The notes under the pieces are model-generated. The model was not told where the DNA came from. It did no database searches and was given only the letters and a program-made list of their open reading frames with translations. Made by a program: the position numbers and the translations under genes. DNA of 64,000 nt from Macquaria australasica (lineage: Eukaryota > Chordata > Actinopteri > Centrarchiformes > Percichthyidae): NCBI GenBank assembly GCA_005408345.1, contig SEMN01000325.1:496001-560000 (forward strand), in the 5' to 3' direction. How positions within the stretch are numbered: position 1 is the first letter of the stretch; the number at the start of each line of letters is the position of its first letter. Of this stretch, positions 21,953-32,971 are shown in pieces.

Positions 21953-24699
21953 AGACAAGTACTTTAACCTTTGAGTCCACCATCCTGCTAATGGAGTACC
22001 TCTACCACTCCTACTACTTAGATTTCTCTAACATTTTGAATGCCTGACTTTTACTTGTAAAGGAGAAGTTTTACACTGTTGTATTGCAATGTGAATAATT
22101 CTTCGACAAATGACAAGCAAGAACAGTTTGATGACTAACTTCTAAAACAAATTAAGGCAACAGTACAGGTACAGTGTTTTGGTAACTCAAGCAACATTTA
22201 CGACAGCAGGTGGATTTTCTTACACCACTGAAATGACCTGAAACCAATTGCTGTCTGGAAGGAAGGAAGCATTCCAAATCTGTGTTTTGTAAAGTGGTTG
22301 GCAGCAGTTTAAAGTACAGCCAATGAAGAATTAACAGCCTAAAATGTGTAAAAACATTATTATGGTTCTTTAAGTGCTTCCTGTGACATACCATCCATGT
22401 AGCATCAGTGGGAAATGAACCCATAGCCCCAGCAGTGTTAGTCCCGTCCTCTACTCAACTTGCCAACCTTGTTTCTACAGCAGCACTCACCTTGGACGAC
22501 GGCAGCAGGGTAGCCAGCTTTGAATCTCTGGGTTTCCAGGTACGGATGTTTCTATGATGGATGTTTCTGTGAAATACTTATTTCCCAGACTGACCAATCA
22601 CAGCTCACATAGACCCTGACTAGACCAATCACAACTATGTGCAAAACCTAGTTGCAGAGATCCTGCCACTTATGACATTCCCAAGGTCACAAGACACCCA
22701 CCCCTCCTCTCTGTCTCTCTCCTCCTCTGTCTCCCCAGTCATCTTAATCGCCTGAGCAGCTATGCAAAGCAGAGTTTTGCACTTAGCTCCGAAGGGAGCA
22801 GATTCAGGTGATAGTTGTCTGTAGGTTCGTCACTATGAGCGACCCCTTTCACATTGTCATTTGATACGTTGTTATAAAAAAGTTAATTATAGACGCTTTA
22901 AACATAGGCTTACCACTGGCTAACATTAGCCTGACAGATAAGAACACACAACATAGAACTACAACAACCTTTGAGTTACTGGGAGTCTCTTCTGGTAGAG
23001 GTGACCCACTTCACACTTCCAGCTCCTGGACTGGTCTGTCCACTGAAAGTACAAAGAACAAACTTTTATCAATCCTCCATCAAACCTATTGTCTTCCTGC
23101 AACAACTCAACCTCTTCCGAGATTTCATAGCGAGACTTTTCCTTGAGCAAGACTTTGTTTCTGGTTAAACAAAAAGGATCTCCATTCGCGAATGCCGGTG
23201 GAGGCGATCTACTGGACCAGTTCCAAAACTTTTGGTACCTACTAGTCATTTAGACCCCAGACTTTGTTACTCAGTCTGTTGACCTACAGGCTTACAGTGG
23301 AGACTCATTAATGGAAAGGCGCTGTCAGAAACAAAGTAAAGGAACACATTTCATTACATGTTGCGCTAGAAAAGTTGTCCAATTCAAACTGAAGTATATT
23401 ATGTGGAGAGTATACGTAAGGTGTATAGTATACTGAACACCTGGGTGGTGAGCTCTAGACATGCACCTGCAATTAAAGAGACCAGGTTTTCTCTGTTACA
23501 AAGACTCGACAGTCAGCATCTGCCATTGTACGTTTACAGGTGAACATGTGCTAATTATCAGTAACACAAAGTACAGTTGAGGTTCATCAGAATGTCATTA
23601 GATTTGCAGGTATTTGACCTAATAATGGTGCTAGAAATAAAGTCAGACGATCACCAATCATTACAATTCCAAATTTAAATTAAAATCCATCCAATAATTG
23701 TTGATACGTTTCACTTTGAACCAAAAGGATTAACCTGCTGGTGCCACTAGATGAAACGTCAGGGGATCACCAAAGTCATTAGGATTGGTTGAATGTCTTT
23801 CTGACTGTCAAAATGTGCAAAAATGCTTGGTAAGCCTTTCAATAGTTGAGATTTTTCAGTGCGGACCAAAGCAGTGGATGGCCGACAGACATTGTCATGC
23901 TTAGAGCCCCATCGATAGCGTGGCTAAAGACTGACGGCACTGGATATCCTCTGTACTGGTTTTGCATGAAGTGTGCTCACCTTGGCACAGGTGTGTCAAA
24001 TTAGGTTGTTCATTGGTATGGGCTCTCTGAAAGTGAGAGTGCAGATATGCACTGGTCATTTTTAATCAAGTGTTGACATATTTATTATTATTATTATTAA
24101 AGATTTTTCATTTCATTATTCTCTTGAGTGACTGGAATTGGGTTTTTTGTACAACATCATAGACATATTCCTGTAAAATCTACCAGATGAACCAGCCTAC
24201 AACACAGAATGTTCTGCTCTAATACACCCAGCCATTCAAATACCTCCACGCCTCAGTGAAAGGTACAACCCTGTATTTGAGAAACAAATGTGTATTTTCC
24301 CTCATTCACCTTGTCTTGTTCTCTGACATAATGTGTATCTTTGTGGTAATATGATGTGAAGGCAGAATGCAGCACTTAGATGAACACCTATGGACAAAAT
24401 GTTTTTTTTCTTTTTAAGATTTAGAATGTGTGTGCTCACTAGAAAGCAGATGGATTCCCCCAAAATGTCTAGACTAATCAAGTGGACCCAACATTAGAAT
24501 ATGGGATGCTAGAGAGCTACCATGGCGTGTCACTGGATTAAAAAAAGTAGGGGGTGGGGACAAAAATGGGATTTTGGTACATGTCCCCCCTGTCCCTAGT
24601 GGATTTCATGCCCAAGTATAGATACAAGTCTTCATCAAAAATTGAAAGACAAACCTAAACTGGTACCTGCATGGGCAGTAGTATAAAAGAATATTCATA
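21953..24699. other. Anonymous array DNA, unit B (empty sites for both A insertions)
   Basis: Matches A 11-5685 without the two L2 insertions: the uninterrupted AAACCTATTGTCTTCC lies near 23080 and GGTTTTGCATGAAG near 23957. A B-specific deletion of about 165 bp joins GGATCT to CCATTCGCG at 23181. No gene recognised. Confidence 0.55.
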
Positions 24700-25376
24700 T
24701 TCACAGATGGTTCAAAAGATCCTGAGACTGTGTGCACTGGTGCTACAATCTTCATTCCACAGTGTGGTAGCTGTTAAAAAAAGAACAACCGACCATCTCT
24801 CAGTATGCAGTTGAATTATTAGGAAAATTATTAGCATTACAGTGGGTGGAGGAAAACAACCAACACAGTGTGACGCCTCTGATAGTTTGTCAGCCCTTAC
24901 AAATGTAAAGTCTGAGAAGTCCTCAGGCACATAGGATGTTGTGTTTGAAACCTTTCATGTACTGTTCAGACTGCATAATAGGGGTTTGGGAGTTTATTTC
25001 CTTTTGGTTCCTGCCCATGTAGGTGTGGAAGGTAATGAGGATGTAGACATATTGGCCAAACAATCGTTAAAATCACAGATAATTGGCATACAAGTTCCGT
25101 TAAACAAGGCTGAGGTCAAAACAATTAAGGAACATGCACAAAGTCTGTCAAGAATACTGGGACATCACTGACACAGAAAGACATCTTAACAACATACAAA
25201 AGCGTATGGGAGGAATGCTGGGCAGGAACCGCAGGGAGGAACCAGTCATTACCTGTCTGAGGATAGGACTCACAGGGCTCAATCAAACACTTCACAGGAT
25301 AGGCAAGCACCCAACTGGACTGTGCACACACTGTAATCAACCACAAACTGTTGAGCATGTAACTAGATTGTACTAA
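24700..25376 (+). pseudogene. LINE RNase H-domain remnant, unit B
   Basis: Same relic as 5686-6362, including FTDGSKDPET, the early stop and the 2-base frameshift before HAQSLSRILGHH. Nearly identical to A. Confidence 0.75.
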
Positions 25377-25601
25377 CAACTATAATGGACAACAAATGAA
25401 GTTAATATCAGCACTAAAGGAAGCAAAAACATAATATTACATTAGGGAGTCTGCTAGGAAAGTCCTCATGAAAAGGGCCTTAGTCTTTTAATGAACTACA
25501 TAAAAGTAACAGGGTTTCTTTGGTAGTTTGTTTGTTTGCTAGATTTTCTATAGTCACCAATCACTATTCAGATGATCTAATGCCATGAATCTACACACTC
25601 C

Positions 25602-25711
25602 GATACAGTAGGTGGCGGTATGCATCTTTAAAGTTGGTTTGCGAGCCGCCAATGAACACAAAGAAGAGGAAGACTTTGTTGCTTCGTTAGCAGTGAATAC
25701 TGGACGAAAAC
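25602..25711 (+). promoter_or_regulatory. Likely PAXX promoter/5' leader (copy B)
   Basis: Identical to 6589-6697. Includes GAGCCGCCAAT and a purine-rich leader directly before the start codon. No TATA box. Inferred from position, and from how often such repeats lie at fish gene starts. Confidence 0.42.
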
Positions 25712-28700
25712 ATGGCTGTGAACCAAACCTCATACTGCACTGTGTTGGATAAAAAGAGCCAGTCTAAATTCATTTGCTATACACGCAGAAAAAATGGAAT
25801 ATTTGATATTTGGTGAGTCGAAGGTCTGACTTGAAAATGCACATAAAAGCGACCTCAATAATGTTTCCTACTGAATGGAGAAGCCAATCTCCATTTAAAA
25901 TCAGATAGTTTTGTATTCTGGTGCTGATCAGGAAAATTACTTTTGTATTACAACATAAAACAAGACGTATACTGAATTATTGGTAGGCTCTTATTACGAT
26001 GGCATACCGATTCCACCAAGCAGCGTAAACACGACACATAATGTAGAAACTGAGAGTCGGTTATCCTCAGGTACATTTCACCACGATATATCGACTGACA
26101 GTGGGAATATAAAAGGTGAAATTAATCCCAAAAGTTATTTCTTAATATATAGACTGTATGACGAATTCAGAGTTACCCCCCAGAATCAGTAATGCATTCT
26201 TCAGTTGTATTCTCATGGCAGTGTACGTTTGCCTGTAAGCTAGGAAACGTAATATTGCTGACTATTTAAATGCAGTTTGGATCACAAGTCTCTCCGTCTG
26301 AGATTTTCCGAGTTGGGAAGTCGTTTGTCCGACTTCTGTGTGTTCATGAGCTTTTAAGTCGTAATGTGGAAACAACATGGCCGCTACAAAGATGTGTTGT
26401 ATTTTATTGCTCAGAGCGTTTAAACAACACGTTGATAGCTGTTTGCAGGGATCCCTTCTCTGCGGTTGGCTGAGAGTCCCAGACTTGTTGCTGCACAGTA
26501 CTTGTTATCAGGGTTGATGAACTGATCTAGGTCACTCAACGTGGACAGCAACTAACGGTTACAACAAATTAAACACCATATTACAGATTACATGTGAGCA
26601 AAAAATTGATATGCAATACGTGAATTAATGAAAGTTTCTTACCATCAACCAAACATTTACTTTCGTCCGCCATGTTTCTGCGTATATGAAGTCAACTTTT
26701 GGCAAGTCGTGTACCAAAATGTTCGCAGACTTTCAGAGTTGTTGTTCCGACTTGAGGGGGTGTTCATGTGAATTTTCCCAGTCGGGAACTCATTTTTCCA
26801 ATTATTCCGACACCACATGAATGCAAGGTTACCCTGCACCAAACAATATTTTAGTGGTTTTAGGAAATGTACTGGTGCAGCAACAAGTCAGCCAACCACA
26901 GAGAAGGGATCCCTGCAAACAGCTATCAACGTGTTGTTTAAACGCTCTGAGCAATAAAATACAACACATCTTCTTTGTAGCGGCCATGTTGTTTCCACAT
27001 TACGACTTAAAAGCTCATGAACACACAGAAGTCGGAAGAACAACTTCCTAACTCGGAAAATGGGACCATCCAAGGAGCACTTGAATGCAGCATGAGGGGA
27101 GGACACAATAACATGAACGCATGCAATAGAGGGTAATGAGTCCAATCCCACGTCCCTCCAAGAGATTATACTTTTCTGAAGGCCTGTTGTTCCCTTTTAG
27201 ACCTTGGCAGGAAGGTGTTTGTACCATGTAATTAATTACAATGTACGTGTGTATGTTTATGTCATGTGTGATTTATTGTATCTGTTGTCGTCATCACGTT
27301 TTTGTTCATCTCATGTAGTTTGACAGATGCCGCTGATGTTTGGAGCACAGAGTACACTGAGGACACACTGAACCAGTTTGTAAGTTTCACCTGCAGACCC
27401 CCCCCCCCATGATTTTCACTCAGTGCATCAGTGAAGGTACTGACTTTGTTCCTGCCGTGGCATTGGTTGTAACAATACCTGTTTGTTTAGAGACAGAGGT
27501 TTGCCTTGAAATCTACAGAGGATTATGTCCTAAAACTCAGGTGAGATGACACTTTGTATAACATGAATTACTAGAATTCAGTGGTGCCAGTGAAGCTGCA
27601 CAGCCAGCAGCAGAACATTCTTTGTATTGACCAGCTCCCACATTTCAGTGTGTGTGAGAGACTGTAAGCATAAGTAAATGTGATCATGAAACCATCCTTG
27701 GGTAATTGATGCTGAATATTTTTTCCCTCAGGTCGGCCTGTGGTAGTGGGGACGTGTCTGTTGTGGTGCATGAAACCAGTGTAGAGCTCCATGTGGGCTC
27801 CAGTCCAGGTGACCTGAGCTTGACCCTGTCAAGGCTGGAAGGCCTACAGGCCACCGTGGAACTGAAGGAGCTGCTGTTCAGGATGGCTGACAGCCTCACT
27901 CAGCCTGACAGTAAATGTACTTTGTTCTTGTGACTCATTGAGTGTGGGATTTGAGCTTATATAGAAGCTTATGCAGAGTTAAAGCTCACTGTCACTTTGG
28001 AATCAAAGCTGACTGTGTTTTGTCATCCCTCCCCCCAGGTGGGTCCCCCTCCGTCAGTCCAGTGAAAAATCACCATAGGTGGCCCACGGGTACGTTTTTA
28101 GAGCTGTTTACCAACAGGTGTCATTTCCACTGGGGGGGGGGGTCATGTCTGCCTCACCTTTCAAAATCATTTCATTTTTGTCCCCCACGACTTTTACAGT
28201 TTGACTTTGATTTACTCACTACAATGTCTCTAAACAGTGTCCTTTGGCTGTCCAGCTGCCAAGATCCAGGAGAGAGGAGTTGATAAAAATGTTGATATGC
28301 TCATCTGGGTTTACTTCAGTTGTTACCGCATACTGCACTTTGTTGACATTGTTTGCCCCACATTTTGTCTCTCAGGCTATATACAGGCTTGAGGACACCA
28401 AGGTTATGTCCTTAGTATTATGCTGGAAATTTGGGGGTTTTTAGTGACCTGAAAAGGATTTTACATTCTACTACTACTACATACAAATTACCAATGGTGG
28501 ATTTCAAAGGCCTTTTCTGATATTTTTAGACTAATGATCTCTAAATTTGATAGCTTTTAGACTATATACTTGAATTAAAAAATGATGAAAATATTTAGTA
28601 TTTCTCCCCCCAGAATTATATCCTGGCTTTAGAACACATTTAGGGAGAGAGCATTTACAGAAAATATGATTGAACAGTGAAATGATTGATCTAGAAAAGG

Positions 28701-31700
28701 CAACATTTTCTGAAGAAAATTTAAGCACGCTTACTTACACTGAAAATTGCAGGTGCAGACACTGTAAACAGGTCAACATACCTTAAAATTTCCTTTTTTT
28801 GCATGTGAGATGTATGGGAGCTGAAGTTGAACGTCAACTGTTTAATGCAGTTGAAGTGTCACTTGAAGTTAAAAAACTGAAAGGGTTTGAAGTGTCGAAG
28901 TGTAAGAGCTGAAACCAGTTGAAATTAGTTGAAGTTGGCCACGTATGGGGGCTATAGGGAAAATGAGGGGAGGTTGAATCTGCTTCTACATAAACAAAGG
29001 TTGGTGTGCAGATGTCACAGTGTTAAGGAAAACATGAACTCCTCACTTATAGACCATATACAGTGGGGCAAAAAAGTATTTAGTCAGCCACCAATTGTGC
29101 AAGTTCTCCCACTTAAAAAGATGAGAGAGGCCTGTAATTTTCATCATAGGTACACTTCAACTATAAGAGACAGAATGGGGGGAAAGAATCCAGGAAATCA
29201 CATTGTAGGATTTTTTATGAATTAATTGGTAAATTCCTCGGTAAAATAAGTATTTGGTCACCTACAAACAAGCAAGATTTCTGGCTCTCACAGACCTGTA
29301 ACTTCTTCTTTAAGAGGTTCCTCTGTCCTCCACTCGTTACCTGTATTAATGGCACCTGTTTGAACTCGTTATCAGTATAAAAGACACCTGTCCACAACCT
29401 CAAACAGTCAGACTCCAAACTCCACTATGGCCAAGACCAAAGAGCTGTCAAAGGACACCAGAAACAAAATTGTAGACCTGCACCAGGCTGGGAAGACTGA
29501 ATCTGCAATAGCCAAGACCAAAGAGCTGTCAAAGGACACCAGAAACAAAATTGTAGACCTGCACCAGGCTGGGAAGACTGAATCTGCAATAGGTAAGCAG
29601 CTTGGTGTGAAGAAATCAACTGTGGGAGCAATTATTATAAAATGGAAGACATACAAGACCACTGATCATCTTCCTCGATCTGGGGCTCCACGCAAGATCT
29701 CACCCCGTGGGGTCAAAATGATCATGAGAACGGTGAGCAAAAATCCCAGAACCACACGGGGGGACCTAGTGAATGACCTGCAGAGAGCTGGGACCAAAGT
29801 AACAAAGGCTACCATCAGTAACACACTACGCCGCCAGGGACTCAAATCCTGCAGTGCCAGACGTGTCCCCCTGCTTAAGCCAGTACATGTCCAGGCCCGT
29901 CTGAAGTTTGCTAGAGAGCATTTGGATGATCCAGAAGAGGATTGGGAGAATGTCATATGGTCAGATGAAACCAAAATAGAACTTTTTGGTAAAAATTCAA
30001 CTTGTCGTGTTTGGAGGAGACAGAATGCTGAGTTGCAGCCAAACACCATACCTACTGTGAAGCATGGGGGTGGAAACATCATGCTTTACGGCTGTTTTTC
30101 TGCAAAGGGACCAGGACGACTGATCCGCGTAAAGGAAAGAATGAATGGGGCCATGTATCGTGAGATTTTGAGTGAAAACCTCCTTCCATCAGCAAGGGCA
30201 TTGAAGATGAAATGTGGCTGGGTCTTTCAGCATGACAATGATCCCAAACACACCGCCTGGGCAACGAAGGAGTGGCTTCATAAGAAGCATTTCAAGGTCC
30301 TGGAGTGGCCTAGCAGGTCTCCAGATCTCAACCCCACAGAAAATCTTTGGAGGGAGTTGAAAGTCCGTGTTGCCCAGCGACAGCCCCAAAACATCACTGC
30401 TCTAGAGGAGATCTGCATGGAGGAATGGGCCAAAATACCAGCAACAGTGTGTGAAAACCTTGTGAAGACTTACAGAAAACATTTGACCTCTGTCATGGCC
30501 AACAAAGGGTATATAACAAAGTATTGAGATGAACTTTTGTTATTGACCAAATACTTATTTTCTACCATAATTTGCAAATAAATTCTTTAAAAATCAGACA
30601 ATGTGATTTTCTGGATTTTTTTTTTCTCATTCTGTCTCTCATAGTTGAAGTGTACCTATGATGAAAATTGGAGACCTCATCTTTTAAGTGGGAGAACTTG
30701 CACAATTGGTGGCTGACTAAATACTTTTTTGCCCCACTGTACATTAACTGCAAACGTTTTATTCACAGCGGGAGTTTTCCTCCTTTATTCTGGTTCTTTA
30801 TTCAGTGGGAATTGTTGGGTCTCTGTAAATATAAAGAGTCGGTCTAGACCTGCTCTTTATGAAAAGTGCCGTGAGAACTTTGTTATGATTTGGCGCTATA
30901 TAAATAAAACTGAATTGAATTGGTTGGTGACGTTTACATCCCACCTCAGGCTTGTGTTGGTGCATATCCCTGCTCATTGTTCATGGGGACTTTAACAGAG
31001 CAAACCCCAGCCATGAACTGCCAAAATACAGACGGCACATTAAGCGTCCCACCAGGGATAAAAACACACCGGACCATTGCTACATCATATTAAAGGATGC
31101 CTATCGCTCTGTCCCTCGTGCAGCTTTGGGCCTCTCTGATCATGAAAAACTGGAGTCAAATTCCTTGTATGGGTACACATGGCCAATAAAGCTGATTCTG
31201 ATGTGTACAGGCTGAAAGCAGTTGAAATGTCAGTGCTGTAGATATGGAAGTGGTGGAAGTAGTTGAAATTTCAGTTCAAGTGTAAGCTCTGACAGTTAAA
31301 GAATAAAAATCACTTGGTGTCATTTGACATGTAATAGCTGAAAGCAGTAGAAGCGTCAGTGTAAGCAATGAAAGCACTAGAAATTTAATTTGAAGTGTAA
31401 TAGGACAGTTGAATGGTTCTATTGATTTGAAGGGCAAAATTCAATTGAGTATTGTTAAACTATTTAAAAGCTGACATTGTGTGAGAGTCTAAGAGAGGAC
31501 AAGTTTGTCAAGATTGATGTTAGAAGATTATGTCTAGGTGTGGAAGTAAGAAAGAAGCATAGACTGTATATAAAGATGGACGACGCATCTCCACTTCCTC
31601 CCGCTGTACAAAAATGAAGCCAAAACATCCCGGATACGGGCGCTGCCATGGAGCCAGAATCTGTGCAGTAATTGTCAATCATGATGTCACACCCCCTTTT

Positions 31701-32593
31701 TATAGCATCAGATAACAAATTAAAACCAAACTTATCATAAAAATGAACACTTGAACAAACATCAGTGTGATAAGAACTACCTAAAATGACAGAAACCATC
31801 TTTGGGAAAAATTGATTTGATATGTACTTTGATTTCTCATGGTTTGGTCCATGTCCCCTCCGCTAACATGGATGGGGCAGGGTTTATGACCTATACTGCA
31901 GCCAGCCACCAGGGGGCGATCAAGATGATGACGATTTTGGCGTAGTGGCCACACGGAGTATTGCAACTTCTGAGTTCAGCATTATGTATGTATGTAAATA
32001 TTACATGAATTTGAGGGTTGAAGGTTCATTCTTGACCTTGGGAACAGTTTGACAAAATAAGTTAACTCAAGGTCCACTTACTAGCTTTGTTGGAGCTTTG
32101 AACAGAATCACCTGGTCTTCATCAGTGAATGGAGTCGGCTCTGTTGTTGTCATGTGACAGAATACTGATTGATGACTCTGATTGTCTGGACTACTCTGAG
32201 CTTGACAGGCAGCAATACTGTATCAAACAAAATCAGATCAGTTCAAATAAGGAAGCACAGATATTTAGCTATCTGTGGAATAAATGAACACACTTGTGGT
32301 GAAATGCGGATGGTGTTGTTGGCGGTACTGTTCACCACCTTATGGAGATTATCTTTTTTCATCAGAGTTTGAGCCCCGGCAGCAGCAGAATTGTGCTCCA
32401 TCAGTGACGGTGAAGAAACGTCTTCCAGGGGCTTCACTCATCAACCCAGGAACTAAAAGGTACAATGTGTGTCTCATAAACCTGTGCCCACATTATTCGG
32501 ATCTTTGTGAATGTAAACCAACATCTGTTTATCCTTTTTTGCAGAAAGCTGCAAGCGACTGGAGTGGCCTTTGATGATGCGGATGAAGACTGA
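25712..32593 (+). CDS. paxx: PAXX, non-homologous end joining factor (complete, 7 exons)
   Basis: Exons: 25712-25812, 27319-27379, 27491-27540, 27732-27910, 28039-28089, 32366-32459, 32545-32593. All introns start GT and end AG, phases agree, and the sum is 585 bases, 194 residues (human PAXX has 204). PAXX is an XRCC4/XLF-superfamily nuclear protein that binds Ku at DNA double-strand breaks and helps ligation by end joining. Recognised from conserved stretches: KFICY and LTDAADVWST in the head domain, RQRFALKSTEDYVLKL, the VELHVGSSPGDLSLTLSRL strand-loop-strand, a helical stretch (ELKELLFRMADSLTQ), and the tail LPGASLINPG and GVAFDDADED. The tail keeps the Val and Phe corresponding to the human residues needed for Ku binding. 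Intron 5 is 4.3 kb and full of transposons. It is the only intact PAXX copy in the window. Confidence 0.93.
26302..27061. mobile_element. Foldback/MITE-like element in PAXX intron 1 (copy B)
   Basis: Same as 7288-8047, with arms 26302-26501 and 26871-27061. In this copy it lies in the first intron of the functional gene, 260 bp before exon 2. Confidence 0.75.
28816..28940. repeat. Degenerate GAAGTTGAA-type minisatellite, left part (B)
   Basis: Counterpart of 8868-8992, inside PAXX intron 5. The stretch 28140-28815 before it shows no gene. Confidence 0.6.
29061..30739 (+). mobile_element. Tc1/mariner transposon, full length (copy B)
   Basis: 1679 bp between TA 29059-29060 and TA 30740-30741, same site and length as copy A. 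It lies in intron 5 of PAXX, same orientation as the gene. Confidence 0.95.
29427..30527 (+). CDS. Tc1 transposase with duplicated N-terminal segment (copy B)
   Basis: Same 366-residue enzyme as copy A, with the same 27-residue duplication at its start and the same DD34E residues. By eye it differs at three residues: Trp instead of Arg in HTAWATKEW, His instead of Arg and Met instead of Ile in KHLTSVMANKG. The Arg-to-Trp change sits a few residues after the second catalytic Asp and might lower activity. The open frame has survived in both copies. Confidence 0.92.
   Translation: MAKTKELSKDTRNKIVDLHQAGKTESAIAKTKELSKDTRNKIVDLHQAGKTESAIGKQLGVKKSTVGAIIIKWKTYKTTDHLPRSGAPRKISPRGVKMIMRTVSKNPRTTRGDLVNDLQRAGTKVTKATISNTLRRQGLKSCSARRVPLLKPVHVQARLKFAREHLDDPEEDWENVIWSDETKIELFGKNSTCRVWRRQNAELQPNTIPTVKHGGGNIMLYGCFSAKGPGRLIRVKERMNGAMYREILSENLLPSARALKMKCGWVFQHDNDPKHTAWATKEWLHKKHFKVLEWPSRSPDLNPTENLWRELKVRVAQRQPQNITALEEICMEEWAKIPATVCENLVKTYRKHLTSVMANKGYITKY
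30812..30923 (+). mobile_element. L2 3' tail fragment (B)
   Basis: Counterpart of 10864-10975. Confidence 0.8.
30927..31148 (+). pseudogene. LINE endonuclease-domain fragment (B)
   Basis: Counterpart of 10979-11200, with HGDFNRANPSHELPKY and GLSDH. Confidence 0.68.
31209..31430. repeat. Degenerate minisatellite, right part (B)
   Basis: Counterpart of 11279-11490. Confidence 0.58.
31561..31930. mobile_element. Short interspersed element (unclassified), B
   Basis: Counterpart of 11621-11990, in PAXX intron 5. The remainder of the intron up to 32365 shows nothing recognisable. Confidence 0.5.
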
Positions 32594-32742
32594 TCCTTCA
32601 GACACCACAAACACTTTCTCTCCTCCAATGAATGAATAATTTAATCCACCAACTCACATTATGGAGTTGATGCATATTTTTGATCATACTGTAGTAAAAA
32701 GGTGTTCATTTTAACTTCAGATCGTGGCTCATAAAAAATAGA

Positions 32743-32748
32743 AATAAA
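32743..32748 (+). terminator. Polyadenylation signal of PAXX
   Basis: AATAAA 150 bp after the stop codon of the intact gene; a second, weaker candidate (AATAAAAG) follows at about 32753. Likely 3' end signal. Confidence 0.55.
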
Positions 32749-32790
32749 TATAATAAAAGAATAATAAGAAGAAGGTGTTTTAATCCTTGT

Positions 32791-32971
32791 TTACATGGTG
32801 AATGTTAGTGTGAAGTTTCTTCCTGGCTTCAATTGCTGTACAGCACAGGTGCCAGTCACACTGGCAACAACTGAAAGGAAGTGGTGCTTGTGCTCTCGCA
32901 GATGTTCTGCTGTGAAAGGCATCACCACCACAGGACAACAACCAGTGTGACCTTTACCATCAGAGAGCAGC
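32791..32971 (-). CDS. Terminal exon of an unrecognised gene, convergent with PAXX
   Basis: On the minus strand, a ctgctgcag acceptor is followed by an open frame in phase 2 ending at TAA (32791-32793). It encodes about 59 residues, including KGHTGCCPVVVMPFTAEHL, REHKHHF, SVVASVTGTCAVQQLKPG and NFTLTFTM at the end. Codon usage and the even run of residues look protein-like, and the difference from copy A is a 9-base in-frame indel, as expected under coding constraint. I cannot find its upstream exons between 32972 and 34619 and do not recognise the family. It ends about 200 bp from the PAXX stop, tail to tail. It could be a remnant rather than a live gene. Confidence 0.42.
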
